A stretch of 64,000 nucleotides of DNA. It comes from Isoetes taiwanensis. Its lineage: Eukaryota > Streptophyta > Lycopodiopsida > Isoetales > Isoetaceae. Every line of letters begins with the position of its first letter. The stretch's first letter is position 1. This document shows positions 11,701 through 23,807 of the stretch, piece after piece. The notes beneath the pieces were generated by a model. It saw only the letters and a list, made by a program, of their open reading frames with translations. It was not told the origin of the DNA and searched no databases. The position numbers and the translations under genes are program-made. The stretch lies in the NCBI GenBank assembly GCA_021234155.1, contig JAJEKV010000205.1:541501-605500 (forward strand). The letters run 5' to 3'.

Positions 11701-13270
11701 TTGAATAGAGTCAAATTCCCATTATCTGTTATTTCTATTCTATTTCAATTTCAATTCTCTTATAAAGTTTGTGCCAAAATCATTGCTAATAGAATCAAAG
11801 GGCATCTGCAAAACATCATTAGTCCTTCCCAGTCTGCTTTTCTTCCAAACAGATATATCTTGGATAATTACATTGCTGCTATGGAAGGTTTGCATTGGAA
11901 TGACTACTAATCAAGGTTGTATTCTTTTGAAACTTGATTTCTCAAAGGCCTTTGATTCTGTGCATTGGAAATTCATTGATTTTGCTTTGAGGAAAATTGG
12001 CCTCCCAGATAAGATCATTAAGTTAATTCTTGGCCTAAATTCCAGATCCCAATCTTCTGTCCTTATTAATGGTTCCCCAGGATCTTTCTTTCCCTTTGCC
12101 AGAGGAGTGAGACAAGGCTGCCCTTTAGCCCCTTACATCTTCATTGCAGTTACTGAAATCTTGACCAGAGTTATCAATCACCAGCACCAAATTGGAAATA
12201 TTAAGGGCTTAATTTTACCTGATAATACTTCCAATATGAATATTCTACAATATGCTGATGACTCCTTCAGTTTTCTTAAGAATGATCCTCTCAACATTGG
12301 AAATTATCTTAATATTATTAACTGCTTTGGGGCTGTCTCTGGCATTAACCTGAATTTGGATAAATATTCCATTATGGGGGACACAAACAATCAATCTATT
12401 CTGGAGATTAAATGTTTCAAGAACACTCAAGCCATCAATTTGCTGGGAATGCCTTTATCTTTAGACTCTAATATCAAGGGTCTTTGGTCTCCTATCATTT
12501 CTCGGATCAAAAGAAAGTTAAATAACTATGGTAATTGTTTATCTTTGGCTGGCAGATCAATTATAGCAACTGCAGTGATTGCCAGTTCTCATATCTATTT
12601 TTCTTCTGCCTTGTTTGCACCTAAAAGTGTCTATCTGCAGTTAGAAAGAATTGTCAGGAATTTCATTTGGGGAAAAAACCATATGGTTGGTTGGAATCAC
12701 ATCGCGAGACCTAAATCCCAGGGGGGTATTGGCTGTAAGAATTTATTTCTGCAGGGTGTGGCCTTAGCTGGGAAGCATGTTTGGAGAGCTATCTTCAATA
12801 AAGAAAATCCAGCCTCAGTGTTCATTAAGTTCTGGTTCCAAAAATGTGGAATTGAAGGTCATCCATCTATCAGTCATCAACTTCCCTCCTCTATCTTCTT
12901 TGACATCAATCCTGCTAAAAATATCTCCCCTCTCATGAGAAATTTAGTTCTTGCTTGGAACAGGATTTCTAAGTTTATGACTCATAACAGTTCAGATTTA
13001 TTTCAATCATCTACATCTTTATTCTGGAATCCCTTCTTATCTAAACAGAATGAGATACCTCTTGCTATCAATCATCCCAGGATTTATAAGAAATGGTCTC
13101 TGCATGGAATTTCTTCAATTGGAGATCTCAGATCAAATGGTAGTTGGACCTCGTGGACTGCTCTCAGGAATAGAATTGCTGGTACCTCTTCAGATAGGTG
13201 CATCTTTAAATACTTCAAGGCTAAACTTTTCTCCCTAAACATTAGCAATGTGAACCCCAATCTTGATTAA
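11701..13270 (+). pseudogene. LINE reverse transcriptase
   Basis: Frames 11701-11910 and 11771-13270 encode KIIANRIKGHL, SPSQSAFLPNR, LLKLDFSKAFDSVHW, GVRQGCPLAPYIF and the catalytic QYADDSF, in the order of L1-clade reverse transcriptase palm motifs. A frameshift lies near 11908 and another near 13265, where the zf-RVT part continues in a different frame. The enzyme would copy its own RNA at a nicked target, but this copy lacks its endonuclease and is disrupted. Confidence 0.9.
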
Positions 13271-14250
13271 GGGAAATATACCTATAAAGTATAAGTTGCT
13301 AGCTGACAACAATACTCCTTCAAAAGCCAAAACTTATTGGAACCTAAATGATCAGGAAACTGATAAAGTTCACAGGAACACTTGGTCTTCTTACTGTCCT
13401 CCAAAAGTTTCCTATTTTATCTGGTTGCTAGCCAACAAAAGCTTATCCAATCTAGAGAGCATTGCTAAGCACTATAATCCATCTAGACTGAAGCATGGTC
13501 TTAGTCCTATTTCTGTGAATTGTCCTCTTGGGTGCAACTGCCCTGAATCTATGATTCATATTTTTAACTGCCCCAAGTTAGAGCCCTTATGGAGGTGGTG
13601 CCAAAACATATTATCCATCAGCAAGCCAAATAATTTGATTGATGTGTTAATGAATAATGATAAATATGTTAACACCTTACTTTTTACTGTTATATGGAAT
13701 ATATGGAAACACAGAAATAGATGCATTCATGGAGGTCATGCTACTTCTGTCCGTTGGATTAAAATTAATATTATGCATGATCTACAAACCTCAGCAACTG
13801 CTCACAGGATTCAAATTGAAGGGGACAACTATGACAACAAGTGGAATTCTATTGGTTCTTTTTGTGGTCATTATAAATTATTTAAATTACACTGTTATCA
13901 GGCACATACTAATTTATTTTCTGATGTTAATGCTAGAGTACCTGATGTTCTGTGACCGCCTACTGGATACAAGTTTTGACTGCTTCGAAGCTGAGAGGAA
14001 TTTGAGCAACTTTGACACTCAGGTCAATGCCTATGCAGACTTTGATTGGAAATCCAAAATTCCAGACAGGATTTTTCCTATGCTCCATGAATTTCCAGTA
14101 AGGGAAATCCAATGGGCTTATGAATTCTGCAGAAGCACCTATCAGATGAATATCCTATGGTGGTTTTTAGAGATGCACAACATGCAGATGACAGACAGCC
14201 AATTCGAGTTCTACAGAGAATGTTACTATTACCATAGGGGCAGGGCTGAT
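13039..14250 (+). repeat. LINE 3' segment, duplicate copy A
   Basis: This 1212 bp segment starts at ATCTAAACAGAATGAGATACC and ends at GGGCTGAT; it reappears as 15087-16295. The first 910 bp differ at only about four positions between copies, whereas the last 300 bp differ at many positions and by small indels. Confidence 0.9.
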
Positions 14251-14256
14251 ATCTAA
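13263..14256 (+). pseudogene. LINE zf-RVT domain and C-terminus, copy A
   Basis: Frame 13263-13955 holds SSYCPPKVSYFIWLL and CPLGCNCPESMIHIFNCP, the Cys/His pattern of the zf-RVT domain that follows RT in plant L1 ORF2, then WNIWKHRNRCIHGG. The frame stops at 13955. A second frame (13657-14256) continues across the C-terminal region. Copy B at 15311-16144 stays open about 60 codons longer before its own stop. Confidence 0.85.
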
Positions 14257-14271
14257 ACAGAATGAGATACC
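14251..14271 (+). repeat. Left copy of 21 bp direct repeat flanking the 815 bp insert
   Basis: ATCTAAACAGAATGAGATAC(C) occurs at 14251-14271 and, with one G-to-A change, at 15087-15107, bracketing the insert. The length suits an LINE-type or microhomology-driven duplication. Confidence 0.85.
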
Positions 14272-15086
14272 ATGCTAAAAAGCGTATAAAATCACAAAAA
14301 AAAAACCCTGTTATAATGCTACATATTCACACGGGGGGTGACTCCGGGCAACGAGAGCTGTTAGATAGGCATATTCATCCCTTATTCCTTAATCTACACC
14401 GTACACAAAGTTCCTCGTTTGTGGGGTATGGATGTATAGAATTTGGTATACTGTATAACAAGAATCACAAAATACTATAAGATTTCAAGCAATATACTAT
14501 ATGGTGTTGATTTTGTACGTGCAAAACATAATTATAAGGGCTCTCGCTGCCCTACGTCACCCCCCGTGTGAATATGCACCCAAACCAGAGGGGGTTTAAG
14601 GGGGAATTTAATTTTAAGGCGTGTAATGTAATGGTTTGTGTTATAGGTTAAAAAATTTTTTGCCCCGATGTTATGTTGTGTTCGGACCCTAACAAACAAA
14701 CATACAATACATTGTTAATATTATAGAACATAGGAGCAATGAAACAAGAGAATGATGATACAAAAAGACAAGTAAACACAGCTAAACATAGTAGAAAACA
14801 TGTTCTCATGTTTAGAACATTTTACTCATATGTTTATATTTAATAACTAAAAATAGCCAACGAAATCGAACATATTGACGAGGCAGGAGCAACAATAATC
14901 GGGCCACTAAAAAAACGTGGTGTGCAATGTCAAATGTTCAATCTGGAACTGGAATACTGGATATGAACAAACCATAACCAATGTTCAATCTGGAATACTG
15001 GATATGACATGGTGACGTTCATGTTCATGTCCAAAGTACCAAAACATTAAAACATTTAAATGTCAAACCGGTGTTGCACTATAATT
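14272..15086 (+). mobile_element. 815 bp insert: tail-head junction piece of the E unit
   Basis: This segment is nearly identical to 21081-21911 and contains the end of one E unit joined to the start of the next. It carries the inverted arms at about 14322-14342 and 14556-14576. Compared with the R1 copy, about 36 bp at the TTCG hairpin (around 14660) are missing. It has no coding frame that I can support. Confidence 0.85.
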
Positions 15087-16295
15087 ATCTAAACAAAATG
15101 AGATACCTCTTGCTATCAATCATCCCAGGATTTATAAGAAATGGTCTCTGCATGGAATTTATTCAATTGGAGATCTCAGATCAAATGGTAGTTGGACCTC
15201 GTGGACTGCTCTCAGGAATAGAATTGCTGGTACCTCTTCAGATAGGTGCATCTTTAAACACTTCAAGGCTAAACTTTTCTCCCTAAACATTAGCAATGTG
15301 AACCCCAATCTTGATTAAGGGAAATATACCTATAAAGTATAAGTTGCTAGCTGACAACAATACTCCTTCAAAAGCCAAAACTTATTGGAACCTAAATGAT
15401 CAGGAAACTGATAAAGTTCACAGGAACACTTGGTCTTCTTACTGTCCGCCAAAAGTTTCCTATTTTATCTGGTTGCTAGCCAACAAAAGCTTATCCAATC
15501 TAGAGAGCATTGCTAAGCACTATAATCCATCTAGACTGAAGCATGGTCTTAGTCCTATTTCTGTGAATTGTCCTCTTGGGTGCAACTGCCCTGAATCTAT
15601 GATTCATATTTTTAACTGCCCCAAGTTAGAGCCCTTATGGAGGTGGTGCCAAAACATATTATCCATCAGCAAGCCAAATAATTTGATTGATGTGTTAATG
15701 AATAATGATAAATATGTTAACACCTTACTTTTTACTGTTATATGGAATATATGGAAACACAGAAATAGATGCATTCATGGAGGTCATGCTACTTCTGTCT
15801 GTTGGATTAAAATTAATATTATGCATGATCTACAAACCTCAGCAACTGCTCACAGGATTCAAATTGAAGGGGACAACTATGACAACAAGTGGAATTCTAT
15901 TGGTTCTTTTTGTGGTCATTATAAATTATTTAAATTACACTGTTATCAGGCACATACTAATTTATTTTCTGATGTTAATGCTAGAGTACCTGATGTTCTG
16001 TGGACCGCCCTCTTGGATACAAGTTTTGGCCTTGGTGAGAGGAATTTGAGCAACTTTGACACTCGGGTCAATGCCTATGCAGACTTTGATTGGAAATCCA
16101 AAATTCGGGCGAGGATTTTTCCTATGCTCCATGAATTTCGGTAAAGGGAAATCCAATGGGCTTATGAATTCGCAGAAGCACCTATCGGATGAATATCCTA
16201 TGGTGGTTTTAGAGATGCAACAACATGCGGATAATGACGAATGACCAATTCGAGTTCTCAGAGAATGTTACTATTACCATAGGGGCGGGGCTGAT
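15087..16295 (+). repeat. LINE 3' segment, duplicate copy B
   Basis: Second copy of 13039-14250. It reads on past the duplicated part to a normal LINE 3' UTR and poly-A, so this copy is in the original position relative to the LINE end. Frame 15311-16144 gives the zf-RVT domain and about 60 further codons. Confidence 0.9.
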
Positions 16296-16755
16296 GCACA
16301 TGGAAATCTTCGCTCATCATGGCTACCTCTTGTGTGAATGATCTTACGGAGGCTTTGGATTTGGGGAAGTAATACCAACCACATTCTTCAACCAGCTTTC
16401 ACAGACCATTTCACCTTCCTGGACCACTGAAAATATCCAATATCTGAATCCACCTGTTTTTCTTACATTTTTGGCTCAATTGTGTTTTCACAGGTTAATC
16501 CAACTGATCATTGAAGCTGTTTGGAGCAGTTGTAGAAGACTTCAAAAAGAGAACTGAACTCTTAATTTTGCTGATGTTAAAGTGCATCCAAAATTAAAAA
16601 TAGCCATGCACATAAACTCTTGGCTGCTTTTGGTTTTAATTAAATTACTCTATTAGCTATTGCCATAATAGCTACATCTAGCAATTATAGCAACACTTTG
16701 TTGCCATCGATGTATCTCCTGATCTTTAATTAATGGAAAAAATATCTCATTCTCT

Positions 16756-16772
16756 AAAAAAAAAAAAAAAAA
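16756..16772 (+). other. LINE poly-A tail
   Basis: Seventeen consecutive A close the LINE 3' UTR. The sequence changes character immediately afterwards. Confidence 0.85.
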
Positions 16773-18082
16773 TTCTATTCCAACCATCCTCGGAATGTTT
16801 TTGAATGTAACATCACCATATATGCTAGACTTACTCTAGCTATTTTCCCTGACTTAAACTCTTTTCATATCCCTTAGTACGACGTATCTAAGATAGTCTA
16901 CTCCAACCATTGGGATAACTTGAATCCTTATCTCTGATAGATCATCCCTAACCCAATGTCTTCATATATAAGCATATCATTATGCTTATTTTTTAAACCT
17001 TGTCAAGTAACATTTCACTCGCCTTGTATGAATATTCTACTATCTTGCAATATGACATACATCTCAATGTCACAATCGACATCCTTGACATCCTCATTAA
17101 TGTAGTATTTGATACTACTAAATCCTTCCAACATCCACGACCACTACCTTGTTATTATGTGGTATAGTAACATGTCTGAGCCAATCCTAAGTCTAGAGTC
17201 ATATATGATTGTTTGACATAGCCACATAGCTATGCTTATGATCTTCACTACCTACAACTCTAATACGTGTTTTTCCATGTATAGTCTTCTTGTCTCATGT
17301 ACTTATAATCCGCTCTCGTATAACAATATAATGGATGATATTATCCATCAAAAACTCGACTTCTTATTGCCGCAAATGTATTTTCTCAACTCGTTTATTT
17401 TGTACCATATACATGTTGTGGTTTTGACACCACACTTTTTAGACTCTCTAACCCTAGTTCGACTTGATCCTCAAGCTCTAGTCACAAATTCCACAGCAAG
17501 AGATGCCACCCTAAGTTCCTAGTGGACATGTTTAACGTCTACTATAGGAACTCTTATCTCATTACTTCCATATTCATACGGACTGTGAACTAAAAGTTCT
17601 CTTATACACCGTTTCTTCTTTGCTTCTGGATTAAATGTTCCTAGTAGGCATATACCACCAGGGAGATATTCCTGGAGAGACGAACCACATTACCAAGTCC
17701 ATACCACATTCTCCTTGGCGAGTTGTTTATCGGACACCTACCTTGTTTATACTCCACACTTGGGCTACTCAAAATGTCCCTTCAACTTCCCTATATTTGA
17801 AATGTTGTTTACAACAACTTTCAAGCTCCCCTTATCTCACACTTATTGTGTGGGTACATTACTTGCCTCCCTGATGCATCATTAGTTGGAGGTCAACTTC
17901 CCTTAATAGTATAGCTTCACCAAAGCTCCAATATACCTTCCTTGCAACTTTCAGACGATTGCGCCTTCTGTTAGCAATTGTCGTCTTCCATCCCCTTAAC
18001 TTGTACCATGCATGATGGCCATGCATTTCACCAGCATCATTAAGAGTATCCACGTGGCCCTGTTCTCATCTTACTCGTGCAT
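16773..18082 (+). mobile_element. Decayed retroelement interior (G2), left part, with repeat X copy 2
   Basis: 16820-17135 is repeat X, inverted relative to 3772-4082. The remainder to 18082 has only short frames. The text resumes at 24104 after insertion E and leads to a polypurine tract and LTR at 25477, so I treat 16773-18082 plus 24104-25476 as one interrupted, heavily decayed element interior. No pol motif could be read, so the family is inferred from the LTR alone. Confidence 0.4.
18075..18082 (+). repeat. 8 bp target-site duplication, left
   Basis: TCGTGCAT precedes block E and recurs at 24096-24103 right after it. Neither flanking base extends the match, so the duplication is exactly 8 bp. 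Confidence 0.7.
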
Positions 18083-18087
18083 ATTCA

Positions 18088-18172
18088 CACAAACCATTAC
18101 ATTACACGCCTTAAAATTAAATTCCCCCTTAAACCCCCTTTGGTTTGGGTGCATATTCACACGGGGGGTGAC
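18088..18172 (+). repeat. Left arm of an 85 bp inverted repeat in E
   Basis: The reverse complement of 18088-18172 matches 18386-18470 at 83 of 85 positions. The match continues less perfectly inwards to about 18191 and 18367. It bounds a 383 bp MITE-like fold-back. Only the inner 20 bp or so of this arm exist in R2 and in the 14.3 kb copy. Confidence 0.85.
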
Positions 18173-18385
18173 TCCGGGCAACGAGAGCTGTTAGATAGGC
18201 ATATTCATCCCTTATTCCTTAATCTACACCGTACACAAAGTTCCTCGTTTGTGGGGTATGGATGTATAGAATTTGGTATACTGTATAACAAGAATCACAA
18301 AATACTATAAGATTTCAAGCAATATACTATATGGTGTTGATTTTGTACGTGCAAAACATAATTATAAGGGCTCTCGCTGCCCTAC

Positions 18386-18470
18386 GTCACCCCCCGTGTG
18401 AATATGCACCCAAACCAGAGGGGGTTTAAGGGGGAATTTAATTTTGAGGCGTGTAATGTAATGGTTTGTG
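18386..18470 (-). repeat. Right arm of the 85 bp inverted repeat in E
   Basis: Partner of 18088-18172. Unlike the left arm, this full arm is present in all three copies (also near 14556-14640 and 21365-21447). Confidence 0.85.
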
Positions 18471-18489
18471 TTATAGGTTAAAAAAATTT

Positions 18490-18515
18490 TTGCCCCTTCG
18501 GGGCAAAAACATTAC
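18490..18515. other. Perfect hairpin with TTCG loop
   Basis: TTTTTGCCCC-TTCG-GGGCAAAAA forms a stem of at least nine pairs closed by a C(TTCG)G loop, an unusually stable tetraloop in RNA. R1 keeps it; R2 (about 21464) and the insert (about 14658) have lost one arm with different breakpoints. Confidence 0.85.
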
Positions 18516-21500
18516 ATCACACTTGGATGAGTTGATGTTATGTTGTGTTCGGACCCTAACAAACAAACATACAATACATTGTTAATATTATAGAACATAG
18601 GAGCAATGAAACAAGAGAATGATGATACAAAAAGACAAGTAAACACAGCTAAACATAGTAGAAAACATGTTCTCATGTTTAGAACATTTTACTCATATGT
18701 TTATATTTAATAACTAAAAATAGCCAACGAAATCGAACATATTGACGAGGCAGGAGCAACAATAATCGGGCCACTAAAAAAACGTGGTATGCAATGTCAA
18801 ATGTTCAATCTGGAACTGGAATACTGGATATGAACAAACCATAACCAATGTTCAATCTGGAATACTGGATATGACATGGTGACGTTCATGTTCATGTCCA
18901 AAGTACCAAAACATTAAAACATTTAAATGTCAAACCGGTGTTGCACTATAATTATCAGTCTATGAATTCAAACATGGTTAAATCCTTTGCGGCCTTTCCT
19001 GCTTGGTGTGCATGCTAAGGCTTCTCGCAGCAGAACTGTAGAAGCAACCGATATTGAAAAAGGAGCCCCTGTGAACAAGTTCCTCTGATTTGCCTTCAAC
19101 AAACTGACGTCTAGGCTCCAAAACCAGCAGCAGCTGCAGTTTTTGTGTGATTTTCGAATGTCAGGTTCATGAGCACTTTTAGCTATATGGACAGTACAGC
19201 AAGGGATATGCTAAAAATCATATGCAAAACATGACAGAGCCGATTCTGAAAGCCTTCTAATTTCGCATAAATTGAAGTCCACAGGCTCCAAATAATTGCC
19301 AACAAATGGCCTGCCGAAATTTCATTGACCGAAACACAACATAATTGATGACTTTATCATAGAAGTAAGGAAAATCATTCCAGAAGTGCCACTCGGAAAA
19401 TATGACAACACATAATAAAGCAATGCAAAGGCCTGCAAATTGGCACGCATCAAGGCATAAAGGTAAATTTCAACAATGATTTGAATAAGGGTCTTTGTTT
19501 TACCTCTACGATAGTAAACGATGGCGAAAGTAAGTAACTCTTTAGGACCATGGATGCAAAAATTGTACTGCCATGCTACCAATAAAAGCCACGGTAAAAG
19601 GTAATCTCTGCAAGCACCACGAGAATTCCCTTAGTATGAGTTGGTACATGAACAATGCCAAGATAAACAATTGCCATATAAAGATATAACAAGATAAAGA
19701 CAAATTATGAAAATTCTACGGTCTAAAATTTGGAATCAAGAATCTCACCTCTCTTGACATCATGTGAAGAAATTGAAGTTTAGGACCCTTCAATGCAAAA
19801 ATGCCGCCATAACTAAAATGGCGCCAATGGTAAAACAAGATGCAAATTTTCTTTGGAACCCGGCACAATGTGAGGAAGAAATATAACCTATAATAAAGCG
19901 AGAGGAAAATGAAGAAGAATCCCATTGTGACAAGATCGCAAAATATGTAATCATTTGTCCCGTGATGGAAGATTTGTTGCGGTCGCACATTGCCGTGCAC
20001 CAGCGGCATCACACGGAAATATACATGGCTTCTAAGAAATCATTTCAAAGGGACATGAAACATTGATTGCCATTGCGGCTACTCTTTGGTCGACCAAAAG
20101 CCATGTTATGATGGGAAAGCGATGTTGGAGATGTAAGCTGTTTTATGGAAAGGCGACCTCGTGTCGGAGATGCACTCGATGGCTCTGCTAGATCGAAGAC
20201 ACGGCAGGCGAATCAGCTTCTCAATCCTTCCATCGGCATGAACTACATGTACCACTTCCATCGCCCGCATATCAACACAGAAGACATCAGATTGCCCATC
20301 TCGTCTTTTCCCCTGTTTCTGAGTTTTCGTTTCACAGATTACCCTCTGCGCATCATCTTTTGCACATTTTGATACAATACAAGAGCCTTTGAAGAAGTTT
20401 ACGCATCAATCTTATTCAAAGCATGCTCTAAACTGTTAAAAATCCCTTGCAGAAGCCCACGGGCAAGTAATAGCCCTTATGCAACGACCCACCACGGAGA
20501 TAAGACCAAGACAATGTGGAAAAGAGGAGGAAATGTCTTTATTGCTAGATGGGCTCATCAATGCCGACACTCCGGCAGGCATAGAGGACCACGAAAATTC
20601 AAAGGGCTTGCAAACGTTTCATCCAGTCCGGAAGCCCAAGACACATAACCACATTCTGAAGTGCCAATTTGGAAGGAGGAATTGCTTTTGTAGCAAAACC
20701 TGGGTGCATGCAATTTCTAGACCCATACCTGGAAAACGCTATGGAGAAGACAAATTTAAAGGAATCGGGCGCCTTGAGCTTTAGCATCGTCTCTGCTTTA
20801 CTAGCTACCCGTCGACTGTAAAACCTGTTCATAACTCCTAATAACACAATTTAAACCTAAATCTCCTTTAGTTCACGAACCCTAAAGTTGGATGCCTCGT
20901 TGCTTGCATGCTGTTTATGAAATTAAATTAATTTAATTTTTTTAAGGAATAAAAACATGCAAGCAAAACCATTGCAAAACCATAGATAAAATGCCATTTA
21001 AACATGAGAACCCAGTGTGCACTCTAGATATACTAATTAGTATGCCTCGTGCAATACGCCCATGAAATCATATGAAAACCATGCTAAAAAGCGTATAAAA
21101 TCACAAAAAAAACCCCTGTTATAATGCTACATATTCACACGGGGGGTGACTCCGGGCAACGAGAGCTGTTAGATAGGCATATTCATCCCTTATTCCTTAA
21201 TCTACACCGTACACAAAGTTCCTCGTTTGTGGGGTATGGATGTATAGAATTTGGTATACTGTATAACAAGAATCACAAAATACTATAAGATTTCAAGCAA
21301 TATACTATATGGTGTTGATTTTGTACGTGCAAAACATAATTATAAGGGCTCTCGCTGCCCTACGTCACCCCCCGTGTGAATATGCACCCAAACCAAAGGG
21401 GGTTTACAGGGAATTTAATTTTAAGGCGTGTAATGTAATGGTTTGTGTTATAGGTTAAAAAAATTTTTGCACATCACACTTGGATGAGTTGATGTTATGT

Positions 21501-23104
21501 TGTGTTCGGACCCTAACAAACAAACATACAATACATTGTTAATATTATAGAATATAGGAGCAATGAAACAAGAGAATGATGATACAAAAAGACAAGTAAA
21601 CACAGCTAAACATAGTAGAAAACATGTTCTCATGTTTAGAACATTTTACTCATATGTTTATATTTAATAACTAAAAATAGCCAACGAAATCGAACATATT
21701 GACGAGGCAGGAGCAACAATAATCGGGCCACTAAAAAAACGTGGTGTGCAATGTCAAATGTTTAATCTGGAACTGGAATACTGGATATGAACAAACCATA
21801 ACCAATGTTCAATCTGGAATACTGGATATGACATGGTGACGTTCATGTTCATGTCCAAAGTACCAAAACATTAAAACATTTAAATGTCAAACCGGTGTTG
21901 CACTATAATTATCAGTCTATGAATTCAAACATGGTTAAATCCTTTGCAGCCTTTCCTGCTTGGTGTGCATGCTAAGGCTTCTCGCAGCAAAACTGTAGAA
22001 GCAACCGATATTGAAAAAGGAGCCCTTGTGAACAAGTTCCTCTGATTTGCCTTCAACAAACTGACGTCTAGGCTCCAAAACCAGCAGCAGCTGCAGTTTT
22101 TGTGTGATTTCCGAATGTCAGGTTCATGAGCACTTTTAGCTATATGGACAGTACAGCAAGGGATATGCTAAAAATCATATGCAAAACATGACAGAGCCGA
22201 TTCTGAAAGCCTTCTAATTTCGCATAAATTGAAGTCCACAGGCTCCAAATAATTGCCAACAAATGGCCTGCCGAAATTTCATTGACCGAAACACAGCATA
22301 ATTGATGACTTTATCATAGAAGTAAGGAAAATCATTCCAGAAGTGCCACCCGGAAAATATGACAACACATAATAAAGCAATGCAAAGACCTGCAAATTGG
22401 CACGCATCAAGGCATAAAGGTAAATTTCAACAATGATTATTTGAATAAGGTCTTTGTTTTACCACGATAGTAAACGATGGCGAAAGTAAGTAACTCTTTA
22501 GGACCATGGATGCAAAAAATTGTGCCCGCCATGCTACCAATAAAAGCCACAAGTAAAAGGTAATCTCTGCAAGCACAAGTAATTCCCTTTAGTACAGAGT
22601 TGGTACATGAACAATGCCAAGATAAACAATTGCCATATAAAGATATAACAGTAAAGACAAATTATGAAAATTCTCTGGTCTAAAATCTGGAATCAAGAAT
22701 CTCACCTCTCTTGACATCATGTGAAGAAATTGAAGTTTAGGACCCTTCAATGCAAAAAATGCTGCCATAACGGAAATGGCGCCAATGGTAAAACAAGATG
22801 CAAATTTTTTTGGAACCAAAGACAATGACAGGAAGAAATATAACCTATAATAAACGAGAGGAAAATGAAGAAGAATCCCATTGATGACAAGATCGCAAAA
22901 TATGTAATCATTTGTCCGTGATGGAAGATTTGTTGCGCATCGCACATTGCCGTGCAATCGCGGCATCACCGGAAATATACATGGCTTCTAAGAAATCATT
23001 TCAAAGGGACATGAACACGTTGATTGCCGGCTGCGGCTACCACCGGGTCGACCAAAAGCCATGTTATGATGGGAAAGCCCGATGTTGGAGATGTAAGTGT
23101 TTTA

Positions 23105-23263
23105 TGGAAAGGCGACCTCGTGTCGAGAGATGCACTCGATGGCTCTCGCTAGATCTGAAGACCGGCTGGGCTTAATCAGCTTCTCAATCCTTCCATCAGC
23201 ATGAACTACATGTACCACTTCCATCGCCCCGCATATCAACACACGAAGACATCGATTGCCCAT
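23105..23263 (-). pseudogene. Possible PADRE/DUF4228 gene fragment inside E
   Basis: In R2 the minus strand from 23263 reads MGNRCLRVLICGAMEVVHVV followed by HADGRIEKLIKPSRSSDL, then stops at about 23102. PADRE (DUF4228) proteins are small plant-specific proteins that typically begin MGN..., with a [VI][KV]V[VL]..DG stretch about 20 residues in. Only about 53 codons are open, so at most the N-terminus of such a gene is present. In R1 the same stretch is frameshifted. This would be a host fragment carried by E. The match rests on one short motif and is tentative. Confidence 0.35.
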
Positions 23264-23558
23264 CTCGTCTTTTCCCCATTTTCGAAGTTTTTGTTTCACG
23301 ATTACCCTCTGCGCATCATCTTTTGCACATTTTGATACAATACAAGAGCCTTTGAAGAAGTTTACGCATCAATCTTATTCAAAGCATGCTCTAAACTGTT
23401 AAAAATCCCTTGCAGAAGCCCACGGGCAAGTAATAGCCCTTATGCAACGACCCACCACGGAGAAGACCAAGACAATGTGGAAAAGAGGAGGAAATGTCTT
23501 TATTGCTAGATGGGCTCATCAATGCCGACACTCCGGCAGCATAGAGGACCACGAAAAT

Positions 23559-23807
23559 TCAAAGGGCTTGCAAACGTTTCATCCAGTCCGGAAGCCCAAG
23601 ACACATAACCACATTCTGAAGTGCCAATTTGGAAGGAGGAATTGCTTTTGTAGCAAAACCTGGGTGCATGCAATTTCTAGACCCATACCTGGAAAACGCT
23701 ATGGAGAAGACAAATTTAAAGGAATCGGGCGCCTTGAGCTTTAGCATCGTCTCTGCTTTACTAGCTACCCGTCGACTGTAAAACCTGTTCATAACTCCTA
23801 ATAACAC
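23559..23807 (-). other. Conserved 82-codon minus-strand frame in E units
   Basis: The identical frame occurs at 20847-20599 in R1, so its preservation reflects recent duplication rather than selection. It includes GFATKAIPPSKLALQNVV. I recognise no domain; it may be 5' sequence of the captured fragment. Confidence 0.25.

Larger units (their letters stand above)
11691..16772 (+). mobile_element. L1-like LINE, 5' truncated, with rearranged 3' part
   Basis: The plus strand carries the C-terminal half of a plant L1 ORF2 (RT then zf-RVT) and ends in 17 consecutive A at 16756-16772, as expected for a non-LTR retrotransposon. The endonuclease and the beginning of RT are absent, a common 5' truncation. 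The 3' part is present twice (13039-14250 and 15087-16295) with an 815 bp foreign segment between the copies. No clear target-site duplication for the LINE itself was found. Confidence 0.85.
18153..21130 (+). repeat. E unit R1
   Basis: First of two direct 2.96 kb units. The head (to about 18955) is nearly identical among three copies. The tail (18956-21130) contains A/T-rich non-coding sequence, the PADRE-like remnant on the minus strand (about 20150-20310, frameshifted here) and a further shared minus-strand frame (20847-20599). Confidence 0.85.

Noticed and set aside
18485-18520. Bacterial-type intrinsic terminator
   Set aside because: The hairpin and T run look similar, but it lies inside a plant repeat with no bacterial gene around it.
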